From Nilaparvata lugens (Eukaryota; Arthropoda; Insecta; Hemiptera; Delphacidae), in NCBI RefSeq assembly GCF_014356525.2, contig NC_052516.1, positions 26,671,796 to 26,735,795 on the forward strand: DNA of 64,000 bases, written 5' to 3'. Position numbers and translations under genes: made by a program. Shown in pieces: positions 54,246-64,000 of the stretch; the first letter of the stretch is position 1, and the number at the start of each line of letters is the position of its first letter. Under the pieces are notes generated by a model that saw only the letters and a list, made by a program, of their open reading frames with translations, did not search any database and was not told the DNA's origin.

Positions 54246-56537
54246 TAGAGCTAAAATCAGACTATAGAATTATTCATCATAAATCAGCTGACAAGTGATT
54301 ACACAGATGTGTGGAGAAGCCAGTCTATTGCTGTATCTCCATAAGGTATAAAGTTTCAATTAGGTACTTGTGGATGAGTATACTGCGTGAGGTCTACTGT
54401 TCACAGAACTACTAGTATAATAGGAGGTCGTACCACATATTAGGATGGTACCTAGGTACCTAGGCCCGGTTGCACAAAAGTCTGTTGAATTTCAATCATG
54501 ATTAAATTCCATAAGATTCATTAAGAGAAGTATTTTCTGAGGAGAAAGCTTCTCTGATTGGTTCTCGTGACATTTGATCAGGGTTAGAAGTTAACAGGCT
54601 TTTATGCAACGGGGGTAATTTCAAGTGAACTCTAGTTTTATGAATTCGAGTGGACGAGTTCTGACTACCAAAACTAGATAATTATAAATATAAATGCATC
54701 ATTTCTTCACTGATATAATTCGGACGATTATTTGCTAAATCAAAATACTGTAGTTATTTTGATTTCCAAAGGTGTGTAATATCTCGTAGTTCGATGCTGT
54801 GCAACGACAACTAATGCAATATTATCATATAATTTGTCAAGTTTTGAAAACTTTTCGGTTTGAAAAGCTACAATGATTTTTAAATATCTGAGAATAATGA
54901 GCAACTAGCTGAAAGTATAGTGTTTCTTTTATATGAATAATTCTATTTATCATCTATGAATTTGGTCAAATATTAGGCCAACTATTCATCCGTTTCATAT
55001 CAAACATTCATTTGATCATCAACATTTCATATTTGTTTGCTTTTTAAATATGAATTGTGTTTAAAAATGAGTTTTCTTAATTTTAAACTTTATAAAATAA
55101 AAACTCAGGAAGTGAGAGTGCAAATTTTTAGTAAGAGAACATAGAGAACCCAATATATAACCTATAAACTTGAGTGTTGATGAGAAATGACATTATTTAT
55201 TTATTTATACGTGGATACAATAACAAATCATATTGAGTAATACGGCGAGGCAGAACATCGAATAGGATCTCTTTGCCAATAAAAGCCATATGAATAAATA
55301 ATTCTATTTTCTAAGGAGTACGACGGTAAACGAAGCAAGGTTCAAATAGTTGGTCAAATTTCTAAAATTGAAAACAATAAACATGGGGTAGGGATTGGAA
55401 TTTTGATATTTTATCCTCCTAACTAGTCCAGTTAATATTACATCAATAAGCCTGTATCAGCTATAATATATAGAAGTCATTGACAAGATAGAGGATCAGC
55501 AACGTTTCTCTTCTATCTTTCTCCACTGCCATTATAACGAGGACATCACTATAGTTATTCAATTTCACTAACAACAATATAAATAAATATAATGTTTATG
55601 GACATAGGACCTAGTAGTTCACTCCCGGTTTGACCTTCGAGTCATTACAGACACTCGCGAAATTTGATCTGTGATTGACTTCAAACAAAATGACTAAAAA
55701 TTCTCTGTAATCTTTAAAATTGATCAAACCAACTATATTCATTTGATTTTCGAAGGTGCACGAAGCAATGTTTAAATAATTACTGAAATCTCTCAGAAAG
55801 ATAAATAAGCTGTACGTAAAGTTCTCAGCTTTATTGCACAAATCTATTGCTCTATTGTAATGAATCTACATTCATTCGATTTTTGAAAGGTGTGAAATAG
55901 TTGGTCCATGCTCTGCAACGACAAAAAAGACAAATTTTCACATCTCGCCAGACAGATGGTGGAGCAGAGGCAATTCCAACTGGAAACCCTGACAGTTACC
56001 TATTATAAAGAAGCATTCATTGTCCCCCGCTGTTTCCCTTTATTCATCACCAATATTCTCATTTATGTTTTGTCCACCACTTCTGCTAGATGTTATTTTC
56101 TTTCATCCCATCTCTGTCTCTCTCTCTATCCTCTTCTTCTTTCATTTCATTCCAATCTCATTTCCTTGTCAACTCACTTCCTCTTTCTGATACTCTGACT
56201 CAGTTATTCTTATTTCTCATTTACAGTGTATTTTCTCATTACACCGTCTCTCTTGTTCATTTTTTCTCAGTTTTTGTTATTTCTCATTTACAGTGTATTT
56301 TCTTATTACACTGTTCATCATTTTCTACTTCACTTCCTCCCTCTTCTAATATTCATTTCTCCTTATCACACTGTCTCTCTTGTTTATGATTTTTGTTCTC
56401 TACTTCCCCTTTCTTCTACTATCGATTTCTTTTTTGTTCTCATTAATCTGTCCTTCTCTGTTATTTTTCTTCCACATTTTACTTTGTTCTTGGTTTCCTT
56501 GTAATTTTTCTCTACTTCATTCACATTTTTCTATCTT
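54246..56537 (+). repeat. tandem triplication, copy 2
   Basis: Offset 2,325, falling to 2,323 after two 1-bp deletions in A runs (near 54,670 and 55,365). Otherwise almost identical to copy 1. It stops at CACATTTTTCTATCTT, before the copy 1 end. Confidence 0.9.
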
Positions 56538-58404
56538 TTCTTCACTGATATAATTCGGACGATTATTTGCTAAATCAAAATACTGTAGTTATTTTGATTT
56601 CCAAAGGTGTGTAATATCTCGTAGTTCGATGCTGTGCAACGACAACTAATGCAATATTATCATATAATTTGTCAAGTTTTGAAAACTTTTCGGTTTGAAA
56701 AGCTACAATGATTTTTAAATATCTGAGAATAATGAGCAACTAGCTGAAAGTATAGTGTTTCTTTTATATGAATAATTCTATTTATCATCTATGAATTTGG
56801 TCAAATATTAGGCCAACTATTCATCCGTTTCATATCAAACATTCATTTGATCATCAACATTTCATATTTGTTTGCTTTTTAAATATGAATTGTGTTTAAA
56901 AATGAGTTTTCTTAATTTTAAACTTTATAAAATAAAAACTCAGGAAGTGAGAGTGCAAATTTTTAGTAAGAGAACATAGAGAACCCAATATATAACCTAT
57001 AAACTTGAGTGTTGATGAGAAATGACATTATTTATTTATTTATACGTGGATACAATAACAAATCATATTGAGTAATACGGCGAGGCAGAACATCGAATAG
57101 GATCTCTTTGCCAATAAAAGCCATATGAATAAATAATTCTATTTTCTAAGGAGTACGACGGTAAACGAAGCAAGGTTCAAATAGTTGGTCAAATTTCTAA
57201 AAATTGAAAACAATAAACATGGGGTAGGGATTGGAATTTTGATATTTTATCCTCCTAACTAGTCCAGTTAATATTACATCAATAAGCCTGTATCAGCTAT
57301 AATATATAGAAGTCATTGACAAGATAGAGGATCAGCAACGTTTCTCTTCTATCTTTCTCCACTGCCATTATAACGAGGACATCACTATAGTTATTCAATT
57401 TCACTAACAACAATATAAATAAATATAATGTTTATGGACATAGGACCTAGTAGTTCACTCCCGGTTTGACCTTCGAGTCATTACAGACACTCGCGAAATT
57501 TGATCTGTGATTGACTTCAAACAAAATGACTAAAAATTCTCTGTAATCTTTAAAATTGATCAAACCAACTATATTCATTTGATTTTCGAAGGTGCACGAA
57601 GCAATGTTTAAATAATTACTGAAATCTCTCAGAAAGATAAATAAGCTGTACGTAAAGTTCTCAGCTTTATTGCACAAATCTATTGCTCTATTGTAATGAA
57701 TCTACATTCATTCGATTTTTGAAAGGTGTGAAATAGTTGGTCCATGCTCTGCAACGACAAAAAAGACAAATTTTCACATCTCGCCAGACAGATGGTGGAG
57801 CAGAGGCAATTCCAACTGGAAACCCTGACAGTTACCTATTATAAAGAAGCATTCATTGTCCCCCGCTGTTTCCCTTTATTCATCACCAATATTCTCATTT
57901 ATGTTTTGTCCACCACTTCTGCTAGATGTTATTTTCTTTCATCCCATCTCTGTCTCTCTCTCTATCCTCTTCTTCTTTCATTTCATTCCAATCTCATTTC
58001 CTTGTCAACTCACTTCCTCTTTCTGATACTCTGACTCAGTTATTCTTATTTCTCATTTACAGTGTATTTTCTCATTACACCGTCTCTCTTGTTCATTTTT
58101 TCTCAGTTTTTGTTATTTCTCATTTACAGTGTATTTTCTTATTACACTGTTCATCATTTTCTACTTCACTTCCTCCCTCTTCTAATATTCATTTCTCCTT
58201 ATCACACTGTCTCTCTTGTTTATGATTTTTGTTCTCTACTTCCCCTTTCTTCTACTATCGATTTCTTTTTTGTTCTCATTAATCTGTCCTTCTCTGTTAT
58301 TTTTCTTCCACATTTTACTTTGTTCTTGGTTTCCTTGTAATTTTTCTCTACTTCATTCACATTTTTCTATCTTTGCTCTTCCTGATTTATATTTATATTT
58401 ATAT
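56538..58404 (+). repeat. tandem triplication, copy 3 (5'-truncated)
   Basis: Begins at the equivalent of 52,379 in copy 1 (TTCTTCACTGATATAATTCG) and runs to TTTATATTTATATTA, then continues into unique DNA (CTCAATCACATG). It keeps the five-A run of copy 1 at about 57,199. Confidence 0.9.
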
Positions 58405-59240
58405 TACTCAATCACATGTTCAAATTTATACTTAGAATTACTTTATAATTCCTCAATTCTCCTCCTGGTCCAATTTCTTCTTTTACTTTTCTCTGTTTTA
58501 TCTATTCTTATCGACATTTTTCTATTCTTCTTCCAAACAAGCTTTTCCAACCATTCTCCTATTTCAAAATGTTCTTCATATTCCTATATTTCTTCTCCTC
58601 TCCAATGTCTTCTTTCACTCAACTTCATTATGCATTTCTTACTCACCATTTTTTTCATGAATTTATTATCCGTTACTAACCTTCTTTACTTTCCCTTTTT
58701 ATTCTCTGTGTTTCTCTTCCTCCCTCCCCTTGTTCTTTTTCTTTCTCTTGTTCTTTTTCTTCTACATTTTTTTGTTTCTTCCTCTTGTTCTTCCTTTTAT
58801 TGTTCTTCTTAATCTTCTCTTATCCTTATTCTTCTTCTCCCCCGGCATATTCTTCTTCTCCATCATCATATTCTTCTTCTCCATCATCATCTTCTTCCTC
58901 TTCTTCTTCCAATTCTTCTTCTTTTTCTTCTTCTTGTTCTTCTTCAACTTTCTTCTCTCTCTTTTTCTCTTATGTCTCTTCTCTTACTCTTCGTCATCGT
59001 CTTCTTCTCCCTCTTTCTCTGCCTTATCTCTTCCTCCATCCATCTTTCACACGCTTACATCCTCCTCTTTCTCCTCTCATCATCACACCTTCCCCCATCG
59101 TCAATATCCATCCTTCCCCTCCTCCACCTCTTTCGCCTCCTCACACCTTGCGCCGAAAGAGAGAGAGAGAGAATTAGAGAAAGAGATGGTATGGTAAAAG
59201 AGATTGAGAGAGAGAGAGAGAGAGAGAGAGACATAGTCAT
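58405..59240. repeat. polypyrimidine tract and (GA)n
   Basis: CTT/TTC-rich DNA to about 59,150, then (GA)n at 59,156-59,232. Long Phe/Leu/Ser ORFs here are low-complexity translations. Confidence 0.85.
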
Positions 59241-60707
59241 CATTCGAGGAAAAGCAATTATTCATTCTCCACAACATCTTCCACTTCCATAGTCACAGTG
59301 ATACGAAACCGATCAGCTGTAATTTCATTATAAATGCACCTGGATCCTCATTTTTTTCTCATTCTCTCTATCCTCCGCTTGCGTGTGTATAATCCATCAA
59401 CATGGGTTTTGTGGTTAGACTTCTGGTGTCTTCTACATATTATAATATTCAACTTATTCTATTTGTAACTCAACATGAATATGTTTTATCAGTCAAATTT
59501 TATAAACCAAAACGTACTATGAGAGATACAATGTAGGCCTTTTGAGAGCTATCAAGAAGTTCTCAAATAATTTCAGGAAAATAAATTTCTATAGTAGGGT
59601 CTACGTTATGATGGCAGTGGATGAAGGTGAGAGAACAGTTTTCAGGTTATCCTGTTGATTTTCTCTGAGATGACTAAAGCCATATTATCCCATCTTTCCG
59701 ATCTAGCAGCTTTCCGATCCCACTCCGATCCGATCATGGATGACAAAAGCTTGGAATGGTGTGAAATTTCCATACGTAATAATTGCAAGTTTGACGTTTA
59801 GTAAGATCGGATTCCGCAAAATTGAATTTGATATTCGAATCTATAGATATTCGAGAATTTAACAATCTATCATTGATTCGTCAAGCTCAAACCTTTCGAA
59901 AAAATTTTCAGCCTGTTTCTGACATTGGTCATATTGTTCCATCAATTTTTACGAATTCCACTTCAATTCAATCTCTTTTTTCCATCTCAGATTTTTTTTA
60001 TCGTGGAACGATTTTATGTGGTTCCACAGTAAATTTCCACTGATTCTCCTTCGCCTGTTTCTGCAGTTTGATTGGTTGCTATCTTCCTGATATCAATTCA
60101 ATCAATTTTGTCATCTAGTGTTTTTTTGCTCGGTAATTTCCTCTTTCTGCAGTGTGATTGGCTGCTGTCAACGGTCACCGTTACTGACAGAGTTCACTGA
60201 CAACGTCGCTTAACAATGGATGGTGTGGCTGATTTTTCAACCAGGAAAAATTGTACAAAAGTAGCTAACTGTGCTTCTGCACCACCATTGTGTGATGCAT
60301 TCTACTTTTGATATTTTCCAGTGTGAAAGAGAGATGGCAGTGCAGTAAAGAATACGAGAGGATGAGGATGTAATGGTGAATGGAGGAGGAAAGTAGAGAG
60401 GAATAGCAAGTAGTTTTATATGCAAAAATCAATCAAAAACAAAGTAATGGATAAAATAATGTATAAAACTAATAATAATGAATAAAAATAAATGAAGCTA
60501 TGTGCAACCAATATCCCTATTCATATGAGATCAAAATTAACAATGTTTATCAATTTCTGAATCGTTCTATGCATTATGAAGAGATCCCGGGATGTTCTCA
60601 GTTCACCCACTACCTATTTTCATCATTTTTTGAGAAACTGGAGAAATTGGAAAGTTCGACTGTTCAGTTCGTCAAATTTCATAGCATCATGATAACAGTG
60701 ATGAATA
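59241..60707. other. intergenic, nothing firm
   Basis: 59,593-59,640 is an end fragment of the CTATAGTGAGG MITE family (GGTCTACGTTATGATGGCAG). 60,046-60,160 has two CTGCAG-TGATTGG-GCTG-like repeats. No gene recognised. Confidence 0.35.
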
Positions 60708-60709
60708 TA

Positions 60710-61745
60710 CAGTCGAACCTCTCTATAACGAACCTTCAATTAACGAAATCCTCTACACAACGAATTTTTACCTCGTCCCATGACATTTTAAAGTTTTGGC
60801 TGCTTATTTACCTCTACTTAACGAATTTCGGACCTCTAACAACAAAGTTTTCTCTTGACTTCAACATACAAAATGTAGTGTTTATAGGAAGCAGAGAGCC
60901 ATTTTCAAATAAAAAGTTTAGTTTCAGAAGAAAGGTCAATAATAATGGACTAAAGGACTAAAAATAAATGGCAATTCAAGTACGAAGAAGATAGGGTGTT
61001 AGACAGTCAATAGAGGTTGAAATACGTTTCGGAGATTGAATGCAAGTTACTGAAAATAGACTTCCAAGAACTTGTCATTCATAGACCAGGCAGGTAAACG
61101 ACTGGACTTTCTTATCCTTGCTTTTGTTACACATTTCAATTTTGCTGGTTAAGTTACTGTACTCAGTTTCATTCAGTTTCTGAAAAATCTTGATCAGATT
61201 CTAAAACTAAGTGTTGATAATGATTTGCAACATTGTAAATTTGAACATTTGATGATACTGATAACCGGTGATAAAATGGGTGACTGTAATGCACGAGAAG
61301 AATCTTCCATTGTCAGGGAATTTAATCGATGAAAAGGCTTTAGAATTTACAGTATCATCGGAATACAGTAGCTTCAAGGCAAGTAAAGGCTGGTTAGAAA
61401 AATTCAAAAAACGGCATGACATCGTCCAAAAAGTGATATCGGGTGAAAGTGCTAGTGTTGAGTATGTACCCTCTTGTGAATTCTGGAAAGAAAATGTTCT
61501 TAGAAAAGTTCAGAGAATATTATGAAACGAAAGACGATTTCAATGTTGATGAGAATGGTATATTCTTTAGATTGTTGCCCAATAAGACACTAACTACCGC
61601 CCAAATCATTTAATTACCCTTGATATATTATAAGATCCATAAGATTGTGCAGTTTTCCTGACAGAGCAACCTCTCAATAACGAATACCTCTCTGCAGCGA
61701 ATTTTTTCTCGGGATAATCAACTTCGTTATACAGAGTTTCAACTG
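60710..61745 (+). mobile_element. pogo/Tigger-type transposon, internally deleted
   Basis: The ends CAGTCGAACCTCTCTATAAC and the complement of TTATACAGAGTTTCAACTG form diverged inverted repeats typical of Tigger elements. A TA precedes the left end. At 1.04 kb it is well short of a full element. It contains part of a transposase (61,265-61,600). Confidence 0.7.
61265..61600 (+). pseudogene. pogo/Tigger transposase fragment
   Basis: One frame reads VMHEKNLPLSGNLIDEKALE, then FKASKGWLEKFKKRHDI and VISGESASVEY, matching the CENP-B-type DNA-binding helix-turn-helix. After a stop and a frameshift near 61,523, another frame reads YYETKDDFNVDENGIFFRLL and PNKTL, the start of the DDE domain with the first catalytic Asp. 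The rest of the DDE domain is deleted, so the protein cannot be active. Confidence 0.8.
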
Positions 61746-62144
61746 TTTATTAGTTCTGATATGAATCAATTGCCAATTAAAACTTAGCCTAAAAGTTTAT
61801 GTTCTTCAATGTTTCAAAGATAAAAGGAATAGCTTAGAGGGTTAGATTTTCGCTTTTAAATGGCAATAGGCCTATGCTGGTATTATTCGTGATGTTTCAT
61901 TCAAATGATATGATACTGTATCAACTGGACTTTCTGAAAGCAACGGGGACTTGAGGAACAGAGATCTCGACAAGCTGAGACTCTTCCACCCGGCTGATTC
62001 CTGATCAACTGAGAACTTGATGGAGTGAATGTCACACGAATAACATAAACAACACGACAAATGAATTATTTTTGTAGTAAATTTTTGTTCTGGTTGATGA
62101 GTTCTATAATAATTATTTTGTTCTAATTATATCAATATGTACTA
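61746..62144. other. intergenic, nothing recognised
   Basis: No repeats or coding signal I can support. Confidence 0.4.
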
Positions 62145-62365
62145 GCAGGTAGCCCGTGCTCCTCAAGGGTTTAATTAAATATTTGACAAACTAAAATCTT
62201 GAAGAATTTAAAATAGACCCATAACCATCCTTGGTAAATTGAGAGTCAATATGCGAAATTTCAAGTTAATCAGTCCTGTAGTTCAGACGTGATGATGCGT
62301 AATTCGTGAATTTCCTATCCCGTACGTGTATAAGCCAATTATTTCCTTTATTATTATAGATTACG
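62145..62365. repeat. 220-bp dispersed repeat (copy)
   Basis: AGCAGGTAGCCCGTGCTCCT, CCATCCTTGG, GCGAAATTTCAAGTTAATCA and GTGATGATGCGTAATTCGTG. Confidence 0.65.
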
Positions 62366-63180
62366 TATGAGAATGAATAATAATCTGATACTGGTGTAAC
62401 GAAATTGATAACAGGCCACATCAAAACTCTTTTACCTGAAATATTGAGATTATTGAAAGTGATATGAGAGAAATATTTTAAGTAATACTTCTTGTAAAAT
62501 ATTGTTTTTTTTCCAATAATGAACTTTTATTTGCTTTGAATATCCATCTCCCCATCTATAGGAGAGCAAAAATTATTGAAAATATGTTTGATTGGAAGAG
62601 GAGACTTTGAAGTAGACATGACAGAAACTCTAGAACTGCTTCTGTGTTTTCTCACATCATCTGCTTCCAGTCTCTTCCAAAAAAAAGATAGATAGAGAGA
62701 GAGAGACAAACCACTTGGATGAAGAAAGAGAAAACAACGACAGAGAGAGCAAGTTGAAGTAGAAGGCGAGAGGTGAGTGAGAAAGAAATGAAGAAGGAGA
62801 AGTGGATAAAAAAGGAGTATGTTGGCAGAAGCAGCAAGCCCTGTTTCGAGGAATGTACAAATTAAGAAAATTGGGTGGAGTCACACCAGCTTCCTCCACT
62901 AATATTTTCAAGCTTGGGATCCTCCTCCAAACCACCGGTAGTTGTTTTAATTCTCAAGGAGCTGTTGAGAGATGTTTTCGAGGTGTTGCTTGTCAAGAGA
63001 AAGGGGAAAAAGGCAGGGAGAAAATGAAAGAAGAAGAAGAAGGAGAAGATGAAGATGATGAAGAAGAAGAAGAAGAAAAAGAATAGAACGAACAGTGACA
63101 TGATGAAGGAGGAAGAAACAAAGTGTAGACTGTGAAGTGGGAGCAAGCAAGTTTCCTTGAACTTTAGTCAAGTTACTTGA
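62366..63180. other. purine-rich intergenic DNA
   Basis: GA-rich tracts at 62,680-62,810 and (GAA)n at 63,030-63,085. 62,860-62,945 read on the minus strand (TTGGLEEDPKLENISGG) looks faintly coding, but it runs into low-complexity sequence on one side and I cannot assign it. Confidence 0.3.
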
Positions 63181-63339
63181 GTCAAGTTTACTCAGGCAAG
63201 TAAACTTGAATGACCTTTCTTTGTGGTCCTCTCATTACTTCAAGTATTACATGTTTTTCACTTGAACTGAGTTAATTCCTAGTCAAGAAATTACTTGTTT
63301 CAAGTAGACAGGATTTTTCAAGTGAAACTTGCTCGCATG

Positions 63340-64000
63340 AACACCCTCTTCACTTGTATTTACTAGACGATGTTAAACATTTGTAAATTCTTATTTCTAG
63401 CCTTGATGAATCCTTGAACAAACCGTTTTTCAAATTTTGAAAAGAGAGTCAAGATACTTTAGCCGAGATAACGCAAATAGATGTACCAATATGAAGGCCC
63501 TAAAACAACTAGCTTTACTACTTGTATCCGCTAGGCAATGTAAAACCTCAGTAAATCTATATTCTGAGCCTTGGTGAATCCTTGAACAAACTATTATCAA
63601 ATTCTGGAAAGAGATTTAAGATACTTTATTTGAGCTAACTCAAATAGCTCTACCAATATTTAGACCTTAAAACAGCTCTCTCTACTTGTATTTATTAGGC
63701 TATGTGAAACATCAGAAAATCATTATTCTCAGACTTCTCCAAACAGTTTGAGAGGGAGTCACTCTATTCAATCGAACTCGATTGAGATCGAGTTCTCAAA
63801 TGAGGATTTACTCTTCTCCTGGAGAGGGAGTCAAGTCACTCTATTCAATAGAACTCGACTGAACAAATATGAAGGCCCTTATCCCACTCTCTCACTACTA
63901 TTTTTTAGAAAAAAATGCAAAACATCAGTAAATTATCATTCTCAGCCTCATTGAAGTCTTTTTCAAACCGTTTTCAAACCCCTGGAGAGAGAGTCAAGAT
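63340..64000. repeat. degenerate tandem repeat, period ~165 bp, running off the right edge
   Basis: Four units start CTTGTATTTACTAGACGATG (about 63,352), CTTGTATCCGCTAGGCAATG (63,521), CTTGTATTTATTAGGCTATG (63,685) and ACTACTATTTTTTAGAAAAA (63,894). Each contains a GAATCCTTGAACAAAC- and GAGTCAAGATACTTTA-like core. The third is expanded by an extra GAACTCGA-containing segment. Confidence 0.75.

Noticed and set aside
58216..59197. Long Phe/Leu/Ser ORFs (up to 198 codons)
   Set aside because: They lie in polypyrimidine DNA and partly in a tandem copy. There is no domain, signal or splice context that argues for a gene.

Overview
The window looks like nuclear DNA of an insect. It is AT-rich and has spliced genes with GT-AG introns, a very high density of short palindromic transposons (MITEs), tRNA-derived SINEs, LINE fragments, microsatellites and polypyrimidine tracts. 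Several repeat families resemble ones I associate with delphacid planthoppers (Hemiptera, Nilaparvata-like). That is recall, not a database result. There is no bacterial-type operon, CRISPR array or rRNA.

The main gene is on the + strand from about 17.2 kb to 48.9 kb. It has a TATA box, a non-coding first exon, a signal-peptide exon (exon 2), and thirteen more coding exons I could place by hand with matching phases. It ends at a TAA at 48,654 with an AATAAA signal at 48,845. I do not recognise the family. Two four-exon blocks inside it (exons 7-10 and 11-14) share intron phases, paired cysteines and end motifs, so the gene appears to have grown by internal exon-module duplication. Exon 5 carries an in-frame TAG. 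A 32-nt candidate microexon at 27,352 restores the phase between exons 5 and 7. A decayed or alternative extra exon lies at 44,895.

A second, divergent copy of the same promoter, non-coding exon, signal-peptide exon and following exon lies on the - strand (11.9 to 10.0 kb). The two starts sit in roughly 0.9-kb inverted repeats about 3.7 kb apart. I found no further exons of the - strand copy, so it may be truncated.

Layout: 1-0.4 kb, broken LINE ORF1 with a PHD-like zinc finger (-). 1-9.9 kb, intergenic repeats, including a tRNA-derived SINE, nested palindromic MITEs and a large inverted repeat. 10-17.3 kb, the divergent gene pair and the transposons between it. 17.3-48.9 kb, the large gene, whose introns hold 29-bp minisatellite arrays in a 2.08-kb tandem duplication, an inverted pair of CA-repeat-bearing transposons, a second SINE, long CTT/CTC tracts, a decayed transposase fragment and an RTE-type LINE. 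48.9-51.7 kb, MITEs, including a hAT-type one with 8-bp target duplication nested in another MITE. 51.9-58.4 kb, a nearly identical tandem triplication of about 2.3 kb. 58.4-64 kb, polypyrimidine DNA, a broken pogo/Tigger transposon and a degenerate tandem repeat of about 165 bp.

All exon calls come from reading splice sites and phases by eye. No alignment or RNA evidence was available.
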